Source of the DNA: Ferruginibacter sp050611725
GTDB lineage: Bacteria; Bacteroidota; Bacteroidia; Chitinophagales; Chitinophagaceae
DNA length: 64,000 nt
Direction: 5' to 3'
Assembly (NCBI RefSeq): GCF_050611725.1
Contig: NZ_JBODJB010000001.1
Location: forward strand, 806,001-870,000
Shown here: piece by piece, positions 8,204 through 16,596 of the stretch
How the letters are laid out: every line of letters begins with the position of its first letter
Numbering within the stretch: the stretch's first letter is position 1
Notes under the pieces: generated by a model
Database searches by the model: none
What the model was told of the DNA's origin: nothing
Seen by the model: the letters and a program-made list of their open reading frames with translations, nothing else
Made by a program: the position numbers and the translations under genes

Positions 8204-9715
8204 TTGAAAATTTTATCTTCAACCATATCTAAGCTGGCCCGTATGCGTTTGTGGCGCATAGAAAACTGGAGTAACAACCCCGTAGCAGTACAGCGTGAAG
8301 TATTGCAACACCTGGTAACCTCTGCACAATACACCGAAATTGGAAGAAGGTACTCTTTTCACAAACTGTTTACCATTCGGGATTTTAAAAAAACGGTTCC
8401 CATTCATGAGTATGATGATATAAAGCCATACGTGCAAAGGATGATGGAAGGCGAGGATAATATTTTGTGGAATACTCCTATAAAATGGTTTGCAAAATCT
8501 TCGGGTACTACCAGCGATAAAAGTAAATTTATCCCCGTAAGCGATGAAAGCCTTAAGGATAACCACTTTCAGGCAAGTAAAGATGTGCTGAGCAATTATT
8601 ATAAGAATTTTCCTTCAAGCGATCTGCTTACAGGAAAAGGTCTTGTAGTAGGCGGCAGTCATCAGATCAGTAAGGTAAGTGATGAAATCCAGTATGGCGA
8701 TCTGAGTGCTATACTCATGCAAAACTCTCCTTTCTGGGGGCAATGGCTACGTACACCCGAACTAAGCGTTGCCTTATTGGATGAATGGGAAAGTAAGATC
8801 GAAAAACTGGCACAAATAACTGCTAACGAAAATGTAACTTCTCTTGCGGGTGTTCCCACATGGACCTTATTGCTCCTCAAAAGAATTCTTGAAATAAAGA
8901 ATGCAAAAACCATCAAAGAAGTATGGCCAAACCTTGAGTTATACATCAACGGCGGTGTTTCATTTGTTCCTTACAAAGATCAGTTTGATAAGATCATCGG
9001 CGATAAAATAAATTATCTCGAAATATACAATGCCAGCGAGGGCTTCATTGCCGGGCAAGAAAAACCGGACGATGATGGTATGGTGCTTTTCACCGAACAT
9101 GGAATTTTTTATGAGTTCATGCCCGTAGATGAATATGGAAAGAAAGATCCGCAAACCGTAGGACTTAAAGATGTTGTGATCGGGAAAAACTATGCATTGG
9201 TTATTAGTACAACCGGAGGCCTGTGGCGTTACTTAATTGGAGATACAGTGCAATTCACTTCTCTCAATCCTTATAAAATAAAAGTAACCGGTCGCCTCAA
9301 ACATTATATCAATGCTTTTGGCGAAGAGTTGATCGTTGATAACAGCGATCATGCTATTGCAATAGCGGCAGAAAAAACAAAAGCGATCATCAACGATTAT
9401 ACAGCAGCCCCTGTTTATTTTTCGGAGAAACGAAATGGCGGCCATGAGTGGCTTGTTGAATTTGAAAAAGAACCGGATAATCATACTGCTTTTATTTATG
9501 AATTAGACATTGCTTTAAAAGAAATAAATAGCGATTACGAAGCCAAACGCTATAGGGATATTGCATTACAATTACCCATTGTGCACAGCTTACCCAAAGG
9601 AACATTTACCGAATGGTTGCGAACAAAGGGGAAAGTAGGCGGTCAGCATAAAGTACCAAGACTTAGTAATGAACGAACGATGATAGAGGAAATACTATCG
9701 TTGGTGAAAAAATAA
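8204..9715 (+). CDS. GH3-family acyl-acid-amido synthetase-like protein
   Basis: This 503-residue full-length member of the GH3 superfamily (plant auxin/jasmonate-conjugating enzymes) has homologues widespread in Bacteroidota. The fold is that of adenylate-forming enzymes. The ATP-binding motif SSGTTSDKSKF lies at 99-109, EIYNASEG near 280 corresponds to the second nucleotide motif, and YRYLIGD-like WRYLIGDTVQF follows. Plant enzymes activate a carboxylic acid with ATP and join it to an amino acid; the bacterial substrate is unknown. The start is a TTG giving MKILSSTISK, matching the usual length. It is followed 56 bases later by fabG, but a separate -7 element there argues for independent transcription. 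Confidence 0.8.
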   Translation: MKILSSTISKLARMRLWRIENWSNNPVAVQREVLQHLVTSAQYTEIGRRYSFHKLFTIRDFKKTVPIHEYDDIKPYVQRMMEGEDNILWNTPIKWFAKSSGTTSDKSKFIPVSDESLKDNHFQASKDVLSNYYKNFPSSDLLTGKGLVVGGSHQISKVSDEIQYGDLSAILMQNSPFWGQWLRTPELSVALLDEWESKIEKLAQITANENVTSLAGVPTWTLLLLKRILEIKNAKTIKEVWPNLELYINGGVSFVPYKDQFDKIIGDKINYLEIYNASEGFIAGQEKPDDDGMVLFTEHGIFYEFMPVDEYGKKDPQTVGLKDVVIGKNYALVISTTGGLWRYLIGDTVQFTSLNPYKIKVTGRLKHYINAFGEELIVDNSDHAIAIAAEKTKAIINDYTAAPVYFSEKRNGGHEWLVEFEKEPDNHTAFIYELDIALKEINSDYEAKRYRDIALQLPIVHSLPKGTFTEWLRTKGKVGGQHKVPRLSNERTMIEEILSLVKK

Positions 9716-9742
9716 AATGATACAATTATATCTGATTAGAAT

Positions 9743-9750
9743 TATTTTTG
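9743..9750 (+). promoter_or_regulatory. -7 promoter element of fabG (TAttTTTG)
   Basis: Perfect TAnnTTTG match 21 bases before the fabG ATG. A -33 partner is not convincing. Confidence 0.45.
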
Positions 9751-9771
9751 CCGGAACATAAAAATTGAACG

Positions 9772-10527
9772 ATGAAACTTCTTGAAGGAAAAACAGCCAT
9801 AGTTACCGGAGCTGCCCGTGGCATTGGCGAAGCGATTGCGATCAAATTTGCAGAACATGGTGCCAATGTTGCGTTTACTTATGTAAGCGATAGCAGTGCA
9901 GAAAGGGCCAAAGCATTAGAAGCTAAACTTGTGGGTTTAGGTGTTAAAGCAAAAGGCTATCAAAGTAATGCAGGTGATTTTGCAGCCAGCGAAGCTTTTG
10001 TAAATGATGTGGTAAAAGAATTTGGTACCGTAGATATCTGTGTGAACAACGCAGGAATTTCAAGAGATAATTTATTATTAAGAATGACACCTGAGCAATG
10101 GGATGAGGTAATGCAAACCAATCTCAAAAGCGTATTTAATATGACGAAGCAGGTAATTCGTCCGATGATGAAAGCAAAGAGCGGCAGCATTATAAATATG
10201 AGTAGTGTAATTGGAGAAATGGGTAATGCCGGACAAAGCAGTTATGCTGCAAGTAAAGCCGGTGTGATAGGATTTACAAAAAGTGTAGCAAAAGAATTGG
10301 GCAGTCGTAATATTCGTTGTAATGCAATTGCCCCGGGTTTTGTAGAAACTGATATGACCAGCTATTTGAAAGATGGAGAAGGAGCTGAAAAATATAAAGC
10401 AGGCATTCCTTTAGGAAAATTTGCCAGCGCAGAAGATATTGCAAATGTTACATTGTTCTTAGCGTCTAATCTTAGTAGTTATGTAACGGGACAAACAATT
10501 AGCGCCTGCGGCGGATTAAATATTTAA
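9772..10527 (+). CDS. fabG: 3-oxoacyl-[acyl-carrier-protein] reductase
   Basis: FabG reduces 3-ketoacyl-ACP to 3-hydroxyacyl-ACP with NADPH in type II fatty acid synthesis. The 251-residue classical short-chain dehydrogenase shows the cofactor motif TGAARGIG (12-19), the NNAG motif (92-95), and the catalytic Ser145, Tyr158 and Lys162. SSYAASKAG and the NIRCNAIAPGFVETDMT segment are typical of FabG. It is flanked by its own -7 box and a strong bidirectional terminator, so it is a single-gene unit. Other SDR functions cannot be excluded by sequence alone, but the family-specific segments fit FabG best. Confidence 0.88.
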   Translation: MKLLEGKTAIVTGAARGIGEAIAIKFAEHGANVAFTYVSDSSAERAKALEAKLVGLGVKAKGYQSNAGDFAASEAFVNDVVKEFGTVDICVNNAGISRDNLLLRMTPEQWDEVMQTNLKSVFNMTKQVIRPMMKAKSGSIINMSSVIGEMGNAGQSSYAASKAGVIGFTKSVAKELGSRNIRCNAIAPGFVETDMTSYLKDGEGAEKYKAGIPLGKFASAEDIANVTLFLASNLSSYVTGQTISACGGLNI

Positions 10528-10565
10528 TTGATTTAACAATAAAGAGCTTCGGTTAACCGAACTAA

Positions 10566-10597
10566 AAAGCCCGACAAACAGATGTTTGCCGGGCTTT
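10566..10597. terminator. Bidirectional intrinsic terminator between fabG and sulP
   Basis: A 14-bp stem with one mismatch (10566-10579 with 10584-10597, core AAAGCCCG/CGGGCTTT) and a 4-base loop. A/T runs on both sides let it serve fabG on plus and sulP on minus. Confidence 0.8.
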
Positions 10598-10622
10598 AAC
10601 CTTACATAACAACACCAGGTTA

Positions 10623-12230
10623 CTAGTGTACGGATTGAACGTTTTGTTCGTTTACTATTTGATACTTTTCTTTAAAGCCTTCCAATTGAAGATTGATATT
10701 TTTAAGCGGAGCTTTAATATCCCGAAACTCTTTTATCAATTCAAGTACATCAAAATCGATGTATGTTGTATTGCTTGCATCAATGGTTACTGAAGTATTT
10801 GCAGGCATATTATCCAATGTTTGTCTGATAGCTGCTTTATTTAAAAAAGATACCTCTTCAGATAAATGAATATTAATACTATCGCCTTGCTTGTGTTTAG
10901 CTTCGTGGAAGAAATATGAGTTTTTTAGATTACCATGCAGAATAGCACCGAATGCAGCAAAGATTCCAGCACCTACACCAATCACAAGACCCTTGCCGCT
11001 AACAGGAGGATAGATCTTAAAAAGATCTATAGCTAGAATAACGATCACTGTTACAATAAAAGGAATAAACTGATATTTGCCATTGCTGAACATTTGTTTA
11101 AAGAATGATGGCTTTGCTAATTTATAGCCTGTTAATAAAAGAATAGCTGCTAAAGCAGATAATGGTATTTTATTTAATAAAGAAGGAATAGCAATTACGC
11201 AAATCAATAATAATAGACCATGGATCACTGCAGATAATTTTGATTTAGCACCTGAGTTAACATTGGCGCTGCTTCTTACAATTACACTGGTAATTGGTAG
11301 TCCACCTATTAATCCGGCCACTGTGTTACCAAATCCCTGAGCAAACAATTCACGGTTAGTGTTGGTTACACGTCTTTCTGGATCAATATTATCTACGGCC
11401 TCAATACTCAGCAAAGTTTCAAGCGATGCAATGATTGCAATGAATACGCCGTACATGATCACTTTTCCATCAAGCAAACCGTTGAAATCAGGCAATGTAA
11501 AAAATCCGAAAAAATCACCTGCATTTTTTGCAATCGGAATTTTCACCAGATGCTCATTTTCGGCAGCCAACTTGCTGCCTGTTGCTCCCCATATCTGATT
11601 AATGATAACGGCAACTACTACTGCAACTAATGCACCCGGAATAAAGGGAAGTCTTTTTTTAATAAAGGGTTTTTCCCAAAGAATCATGATAATGATCGAA
11701 ATAGCACAAATGATTGTGATACCTACTTCTATATGTTGCAAAGGTTGCAGCAGTTCATGCATATCTTCACTACCATAATCGATCAACTCTGTAACATTTC
11801 CTTTTGAGTCTTTGTCATATCCAAACGCATGTGGAATTTGTTTTGCAATAATTAAAATACCTATACTGGTAAGCATGCCTTTAATAACACTGCTAGGAAT
11901 ATAGTTAGCAATACCACCAAGTTTTGCAAGGCCAAGTAAAACCTGTAATATACCGGCAACCATAACAGCACATAAAAACAATTCATAATTTCCAATGGCT
12001 GTTATTGCACCAAATACAAGAGCCGCTAAACCTGCGGCAGGCCCACTCACACTTAAAGCAGAATTGCTAAGGCTACCGATAACAATACCCCCTACAATAC
12101 CGGATATAATTCCACTGAAAAGAGGCGCCCCTGAAGCTAATGCTATACCAAGGCATAACGGTAAGGCTACCAAAAAAACTACCAGTCCGGATGGTAGATC
12201 ACTCTTTAGGTTTTTCAAATTGATTTGCAT
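10623..12230 (-). CDS. SulP-family anion (probably bicarbonate) transporter with STAS domain
   Basis: This 535-residue inner-membrane protein has about 12 predicted membrane segments and a C-terminal cytoplasmic STAS domain (about 435-525; SVTIDASNTTYIDFDVLE). The N-terminal signature PSGLVVFLVALPLCLGIA and the core SVSGPAAGLAAL define the SulP/SLC26 family. It follows a beta-carbonic anhydrase gene by only 12 bases. In established cases such an arrangement marks bicarbonate transport (BicA-like) coupled to CO2 hydration, so HCO3- is my preferred substrate over sulfate. It ends before a shared bidirectional terminator. Confidence 0.88.
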   Translation of the reverse strand: MQINLKNLKSDLPSGLVVFLVALPLCLGIALASGAPLFSGIISGIVGGIVIGSLSNSALSVSGPAAGLAALVFGAITAIGNYELFLCAVMVAGILQVLLGLAKLGGIANYIPSSVIKGMLTSIGILIIAKQIPHAFGYDKDSKGNVTELIDYGSEDMHELLQPLQHIEVGITIICAISIIIMILWEKPFIKKRLPFIPGALVAVVVAVIINQIWGATGSKLAAENEHLVKIPIAKNAGDFFGFFTLPDFNGLLDGKVIMYGVFIAIIASLETLLSIEAVDNIDPERRVTNTNRELFAQGFGNTVAGLIGGLPITSVIVRSSANVNSGAKSKLSAVIHGLLLLICVIAIPSLLNKIPLSALAAILLLTGYKLAKPSFFKQMFSNGKYQFIPFIVTVIVILAIDLFKIYPPVSGKGLVIGVGAGIFAAFGAILHGNLKNSYFFHEAKHKQGDSINIHLSEEVSFLNKAAIRQTLDNMPANTSVTIDASNTTYIDFDVLELIKEFRDIKAPLKNINLQLEGFKEKYQIVNEQNVQSVH

Positions 12231-12242
12231 TTATTTTCTTTT

Positions 12243-12896
12243 TTAAACTGTTGCCAATTTTTTATTTTCTACTTTTTGATTTGTTAGGTTTTTAAAGAAA
12301 TCCACTTCTCCGTTCTCAATATTATGAACGCCGCCAACAATACCGATCTGTCCATTTGAAAACATCTCTCTTACTATTTGACTTTTCTGTAAAATTTCTT
12401 CAAGACTGTTTTCAACATTAGCATAAGCTACCTTATCCACACATTTATGTTCATCTTCTATAAGCAATGCTTTACTGATAGATGGTTTAATGCGTTTAAG
12501 CAATCCCGTTATATAACCATCTTCCACACCCATTTTCGCACTTTTAATAGCCCCACATTCGGTATGACCTAATACTACCAGAATTTTAGAACCTACATAT
12601 TTTACTGCATATTCAATGCTGGCAATAATGTCATCGTTTACTATGTTTCCGGCTACTCTGATGCTGAACAGATCCCCTAGACCTTGGTCGAAAATAAGTT
12701 CTACAGATGTACGAGAATCCATGCAACTTAATATCACTGCGAAAGGGTATTGGCCTTCCCTTGTTTGATTAATTACTTCCAAGTGGTCATGATCTGTATT
12801 CAGACTATTAATGAACCTTTGGTTACCCTCAACCAGTATTTCATAGGCTTTGCTTGGGGTAAGATTTTCTAAAAATTCTTTTGAATGCTTTCTCAT
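12243..12896 (-). CDS. Beta-class carbonic anhydrase (SulP-linked)
   Basis: This 217-residue zinc enzyme interconverts CO2 and bicarbonate in the cytoplasm. Zinc ligands are Cys58, His111 and Cys114, with the Asp60-Arg62 dyad in SCMDSR and GHTECGA as the second motif. It is the promoter-proximal gene of a two-gene operon with the SulP transporter 12 bases downstream, suggesting hydration coupled to bicarbonate transport. It differs clearly from the second beta-carbonic anhydrase about 0.7 kb away on the other strand (motifs GCSDSR and GHYGCGG), so the pair are not a recent duplication. A short inverted repeat (GTTATC/GATAAC, 12923-12941) lies just upstream. Confidence 0.92.
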   Translation of the reverse strand: MRKHSKEFLENLTPSKAYEILVEGNQRFINSLNTDHDHLEVINQTREGQYPFAVILSCMDSRTSVELIFDQGLGDLFSIRVAGNIVNDDIIASIEYAVKYVGSKILVVLGHTECGAIKSAKMGVEDGYITGLLKRIKPSISKALLIEDEHKCVDKVAYANVENSLEEILQKSQIVREMFSNGQIGIVGGVHNIENGEVDFFKNLTNQKVENKKLATV

Positions 12897-13033
12897 TGAT
12901 GTATCTGTATTATACGGCAGAGGTTATCGTTAAGTGATAACATTGCCATGATGAATAAATTAAAAGTAGATATACCGGTACAAGAACTTTTACTTAAAAT
13001 TCTGCGGTATGTAGAAAAATTTTGTGTTACCGA

Positions 13034-13402
13034 TTAAGCGGCATTGGGGGGTGGAACGTGCAGTTCTCCATGATAGGCGATGTAGTTGTCTGCATTCTCT
13101 AATTTGTGGTAGTGCGATACAACCGAAAAGAAATGATGTGTAATATGGTGATCATGTAAAAATTCTTCGGCAAGATTAGTACTGCTTGGTACTTTTTCTT
13201 CAACATTATTGTTGGTACAATCTTCACTGTTGCCATCATCGCTGCTAGAAGCTTCTGTTGCCAGTACTTTTTGTTGCTTCGCAAGTTCTTGCTGAGCGGC
13301 AGCTACAAAAGGAGTGCTAACTGTTAACCATAACAAGTTAAGCATCAAAAAAATAGCTGTTGCTTTTTGAAATATGGTATATGTTGTTTTCCTTTTGGTC
13401 AT
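13034..13402 (-). CDS. Hypothetical small exported or membrane-anchored protein
   Basis: I do not recognise a family for this 122-residue protein. It begins with a basic segment and one hydrophobic stretch (about 11-35, containing AIFLMLNLLWLTVSTPFVAAA) that could be a signal peptide or membrane anchor. An acidic/Ser-rich linker (EASSSDDGNSEDCTNNN) follows, then a His-rich C-terminal part (HDHHITHHFFSVVSHYH). The clustered histidines could bind metal, which is inference. It lies between two carbonic anhydrase genes and shares a divergent upstream region with the second. A zinc or copper handling role is possible but unsupported. Confidence 0.5.
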   Translation of the reverse strand: MTKRKTTYTIFQKATAIFLMLNLLWLTVSTPFVAAAQQELAKQQKVLATEASSSDDGNSEDCTNNNVEEKVPSSTNLAEEFLHDHHITHHFFSVVSHYHKLENADNYIAYHGELHVPPPNAA

Positions 13403-13599
13403 TCTTAAGGCTGCAAGTTACTTCTTTGCTGCTTGTAAACCAAACCGTCTATCATTGAACAGTGAATATTCTATTGGTTTGATCTACTTTTACCACTGAT
13501 GTACAATATTCTATATATCTGTTAAAAAAATTAAATCAGAAATGAATAATTATATTGCCTTCGGATACAAATTAACATGACAATAAGTTCATTAAATAT

Positions 13600-13607
13600 T
13601 ATTTTTG
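13600..13607 (+). promoter_or_regulatory. -7 promoter element of the second carbonic anhydrase (TAttTTTG)
   Basis: Perfect TAnnTTTG match 16 bases before the ATG at 13623. An upstream in-frame TTG at 13605 falls inside this element and so is unlikely to be the start codon. Confidence 0.5.
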
Positions 13608-13622
13608 AGTAAAGACTGTTTC

Positions 13623-14255
13623 ATGAAACCATACGAACTATTACTGGAGAACAACAAAAAGTGGGCCACCGGAAAGGTAAAAGGAGATCCTGATTTTTTT
13701 AAACGCTTATCTGATATACAAACTCCCGAATTTTTATGGATCGGATGTAGTGATAGCAGGGTTCCTGCTAATGAAATAACCGGCACCGATCCCGGGGAAA
13801 TTTTTGTACATCGCAATGTTGCCAATCTGGTGATTTATACTGATGTAAACTTATTGAGTGTGCTGGAATTTGCAGTAGTGCATTTAAAAGTGAAACACAT
13901 TATTGTTTGCGGACATTATGGCTGTGGAGGAATAAAAGCTGCCATGGGCAACAAGGATTATAATCAGGTATTGAATATGTGGTTACGTAATATTAAAGAT
14001 GTTTATCGTGACAATAGGGAAGAGCTTGATGCTATTGCTGATGAAAATGAAAGAACAGATCGATTAACAGAATTAAATGTTATAGAGCAAACACAACGAC
14101 TGGCAAAAACTTCTATTATTCAAAAAGCGTGGAAACAAAGAAAGGGTCCTGACCTCCACGGATGGGTGTATAGCCTTAAAGATGGTGTTATTAAACCGGT
14201 GTTGGAAATGCAACCGGGAGCTGCAATTGATCCCTTGTATGAATATGATCTGTAA
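13623..14255 (+). CDS. can: Beta-class carbonic anhydrase (Can type)
   Basis: This 210-residue zinc enzyme of the plant-type/Can clade interconverts CO2 and bicarbonate for carboxylation reactions. Zinc ligands are Cys42, His98 and Cys101; the Asp44-Arg46 dyad lies in GCSDSRVP. Further family blocks are GEIFVHRNVAN and CGHYGCGGIKAA. The ATG at 13623 gives the conserved N terminus MKPYELLLENNKKW; a TTG 18 bases upstream overlaps the -7 box and is rejected. It is a single-gene unit ended by a long convergent hairpin. A second, SulP-linked beta-carbonic anhydrase lies nearby. Confidence 0.92.
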   Translation: MKPYELLLENNKKWATGKVKGDPDFFKRLSDIQTPEFLWIGCSDSRVPANEITGTDPGEIFVHRNVANLVIYTDVNLLSVLEFAVVHLKVKHIIVCGHYGCGGIKAAMGNKDYNQVLNMWLRNIKDVYRDNREELDAIADENERTDRLTELNVIEQTQRLAKTSIIQKAWKQRKGPDLHGWVYSLKDGVIKPVLEMQPGAAIDPLYEYDL

Positions 14256-14260
14256 AATTG

Positions 14261-14342
14261 AGCTTCAAACAATAACCCTCAAGGGACAAGTATGCTATAT
14301 CAAATTCTTTTGCTTTTCCCTTGAGGCTCGTAACTCGAAGCT
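14261..14342. terminator. Convergent hairpin between carbonic anhydrase and enoyl-CoA hydratase-like genes
   Basis: Two nested perfect stems: inner CCTCAAGGGA (14277-14286 with 14317-14326) and outer AGCTTC (14261-14266 with 14337-14342). The 30-base loop is longer than usual. It fills the gap between the two convergent stops and probably terminates both genes. Confidence 0.5.
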
Positions 14343-14345
14343 GTT

Positions 14346-15119
14346 TTAATCTCTTGTTTTCAATTTTTCAATTGCCTTCTTTGTAAATTCAGTCTGCACT
14401 AACTTACCGCTGATAGCGGCTCTTTCTTTCAACAATGTATCCCAATGATCAGTTCCTTTCCAAAACATTTTTTTCATTTCCGCCATTGCCTCCGGAGAAA
14501 AATGTGATAAGTTATTCGATAAACGGCGAATGGATTCATCCATATTTTCTACCGACTCATGCACTTCTGCAAATAGTCCTTTACGTTTTGCCCAGTCGCT
14601 GTTACGCCACATGGTGGCATCAATCGATAATGCACTGAATGCTGCTGTACCGATCTTTCTTTCAACAGCCGGCCCAATTACAAAAGGGCCAAAACCAATG
14701 GAGAGTTCACTCAATTTTATTTCGGCTTTATCGGTAGCAATAGCATAATCGACAGCAGCTGCAAGACCAACGCCGCCACCAACACATTTACCGTGTATTC
14801 TGCCGATGATCAGTTTCGGGCATTTACGCATGGCATTGATCAGATCAGCAAATCCATTAAAAAATGCATGACCATCACCATCAGTTTTAATGGTTGCTAA
14901 TTCTTCAAAACTAGCTCCGGAGCAAAAAGCTTTTTCACCTCCGCTTTTAAGAACGATCACTTTGGTTTCTTTATGTGTGCCTGCAAAATGAATTTCTTTA
15001 GCTAGTTCCTGCAATATCTTTTTGGGTAAGGAATTGCTTTTAGGGTGAAAGAATTCAATGGTGGTAATACCCTGATGTGTTTCCGTTTGTACGTAGCCTT
15101 CCTGTATTTCCTGTATCAT
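14346..15119 (-). CDS. Enoyl-CoA hydratase/isomerase family protein
   Basis: This 257-residue crotonase-fold protein has a CoA/oxyanion-hole segment GEKAFCSGASFEELA (about 61-75) and a second one GKCVGGGVGLAAAVDYAIAT (about 110-129). The usual catalytic Glu positions around 112 and 132 of crotonases are not clearly conserved: the second region reads ELSIGFGPFVIGPA, where canonical hydratases have an EI-G-PG pattern. It may therefore be an isomerase, hydrolase or methylglutaconyl-CoA hydratase-like enzyme of acyl-CoA degradation. It is alone on its strand, with no beta-oxidation neighbours. Confidence 0.75.
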   Translation of the reverse strand: MIQEIQEGYVQTETHQGITTIEFFHPKSNSLPKKILQELAKEIHFAGTHKETKVIVLKSGGEKAFCSGASFEELATIKTDGDGHAFFNGFADLINAMRKCPKLIIGRIHGKCVGGGVGLAAAVDYAIATDKAEIKLSELSIGFGPFVIGPAVERKIGTAAFSALSIDATMWRNSDWAKRKGLFAEVHESVENMDESIRRLSNNLSHFSPEAMAEMKKMFWKGTDHWDTLLKERAAISGKLVQTEFTKKAIEKLKTRD

Positions 15120-15220
15120 AAAGTATAAATATGTGTATTCAAGTTAGAAATAATTTTCTATTTATACTATTAATAATTCCTGTTTTTATCAGAATTACCG
15201 GCTTGATATGAGGAATAGGT

Positions 15221-16474
15221 TTAGTTCTTTTTTCTTCGAAGTAATATGGCTGAGTTGGTTTGAAGATCGGCACTGAATCTTACCTCATAAATGTCATTAC
15301 CGTCGTTTACAACCAACAGGCCGGTATTTGGGGGCAGGCTTCCGAGGTTTTCTGCAAACATTACAAGTTGCAAAGAGTCGGGAGTTGATTTATCTATATA
15401 AATTGTTTTTCGTACAGCCTTTGTAGTTAGTGATACTTGTGGCATGATGATCTGTCCATTCATTAATACTGTAACAATATCGCCATCAACTTCTCCATTA
15501 TCAAATAGAGATAATACCAAACTATCGCTTTTAAAAAACACTTCTTGTGTTTTGATGATCTTTCTTTTTTCCACATCCTTGGCAGGTGGTGGAGGAGTTG
15601 TTATAATGGCTGCTGATTTGGCTTTTGCTTCTTCAGCTGCAGCAATCAACTTTTCTTCTTTACGCTTTTTTTCTTCGGCCTCTTTTGCCTCTTGTTTTGC
15701 CTTCTTTTCAGCAGCAGCTGTAATTTGTTTTTCTTCTTTGATTCTCTTTTCTTCAGCTTCCTTTGCTTCTTTTTCTGCCTTTTTTTCAGCAGCCGCAATT
15801 GCTTTTTCTTCTTTAATTCTTTTTTCTTCGGCTTCTTTATCAGCTTTCTTTTTTGCTTCTGCCATTAGTTTCTCTTCTTTAACTCTCTTCTCTTCGGCCT
15901 CTTTCTCTTGTTTCTTTTTTGCGGCAATAGCAGCTTCGTTTGAAGTTTCTTTCGGAGCCTTAGGTGTAAACGATAATTTATCGTCAACTTTTAGATCTTC
16001 CAACTTTTTAAATATTTCAAAATTTTTATAATTGCTTGCTTTATGTAATTCAATTTTGCCTGAGAGTGGCGAAAACTTTTTAGTTCTGTTGGAATGCCAT
16101 TCTCCTTTGAGTGTCATCGTTGTATCCATCACTTCAACAGTTAAAATACTTACTTTGTGAATGCCTTTAGGTGGGGCTTCGCTGTAGTTATGATAAACCA
16201 GATCATCGTCCGTTATGGTAAAAACATTTTCTTTTCTTTTTATTTTCAGATCTCTCATACCTACTTCAGGCTTGCCATCAATATCATACACTGTATAAGA
16301 GTAACCCGAAAGTTTTCCGTTATCGTCACTGATAACCATTTGGTAGGTGTAAAACTTTTGTGTTGAGTCATTGTATATGGTCCCGTTCCATACGCCAGCA
16401 ACGTCTTGTGCAAATATTTGCAATGGGAAAGCCAATAAAAATAACAACAGGGTTTTTACTCCAAATTTTTTCAT
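15221..16474 (-). CDS. Secreted protein with a long Lys/Glu/Ala-rich coiled coil
   Basis: This 417-residue exported protein has a signal peptide (MKKFGVKTLLLFLLAFPLQIF, cleavage after FAQ). A beta-rich lipocalin-like domain (about 25-150; GVWNGTIYND and LKGEWHSNR) follows. A charged coiled coil (about 175-300) is built of imperfect repeats of about 22 residues based on EEKRIKEEKxIAAAEKKA. A C-terminal beta domain (about 310-417; VLSLFDNGEVDGDIVTVLMNG) closes the protein. The coil resembles TolA-like spacers, so the protein may bridge envelope layers. The ATG at 16474 is preferred over one 14 codons upstream because it places the signal peptide at the N terminus. Function unknown. Confidence 0.7.
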   Translation of the reverse strand: MKKFGVKTLLLFLLAFPLQIFAQDVAGVWNGTIYNDSTQKFYTYQMVISDDNGKLSGYSYTVYDIDGKPEVGMRDLKIKRKENVFTITDDDLVYHNYSEAPPKGIHKVSILTVEVMDTTMTLKGEWHSNRTKKFSPLSGKIELHKASNYKNFEIFKKLEDLKVDDKLSFTPKAPKETSNEAAIAAKKKQEKEAEEKRVKEEKLMAEAKKKADKEAEEKRIKEEKAIAAAEKKAEKEAKEAEEKRIKEEKQITAAAEKKAKQEAKEAEEKKRKEEKLIAAAEEAKAKSAAIITTPPPPAKDVEKRKIIKTQEVFFKSDSLVLSLFDNGEVDGDIVTVLMNGQIIMPQVSLTTKAVRKTIYIDKSTPDSLQLVMFAENLGSLPPNTGLLVVNDGNDIYEVRFSADLQTNSAILLRRKKN

Positions 16475-16548
16475 ATTGTATAGGTCGATGAAATTAATAG
16501 ACGCTAAATTACACACATTTATTATGCCATTTGTGCGATAAAAATAAA

Positions 16549-16573
16549 AAAGCTGCTATTTTCAAGCAGCTTT
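16549..16573 (-). terminator. Intrinsic terminator after rho
   Basis: A 9-bp perfect stem (AAAGCTGCT, 16549-16557 with 16565-16573) and a 7-base loop. On the minus strand it is followed by a T-rich run, 24 bases after the rho stop codon. Confidence 0.75.
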
Positions 16574-16596
16574 AACTTTTATTATAAGATAAAATA

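Noticed and set aside
12951..13037. Possible plus-strand ORF of 28 codons between carbonic anhydrase and the His-rich protein
   Set aside because: Too short, overlaps the 3' end of the minus-strand gene, no ribosome site or family pattern.
15444..16031. Long plus-strand open frame of 195 codons opposite the coiled-coil gene
   Set aside because: It is the antisense of the Lys/Glu/Ala-rich repeats and encodes low-complexity Ser/Phe/Ala; the minus-strand gene has a signal peptide and clear domains.
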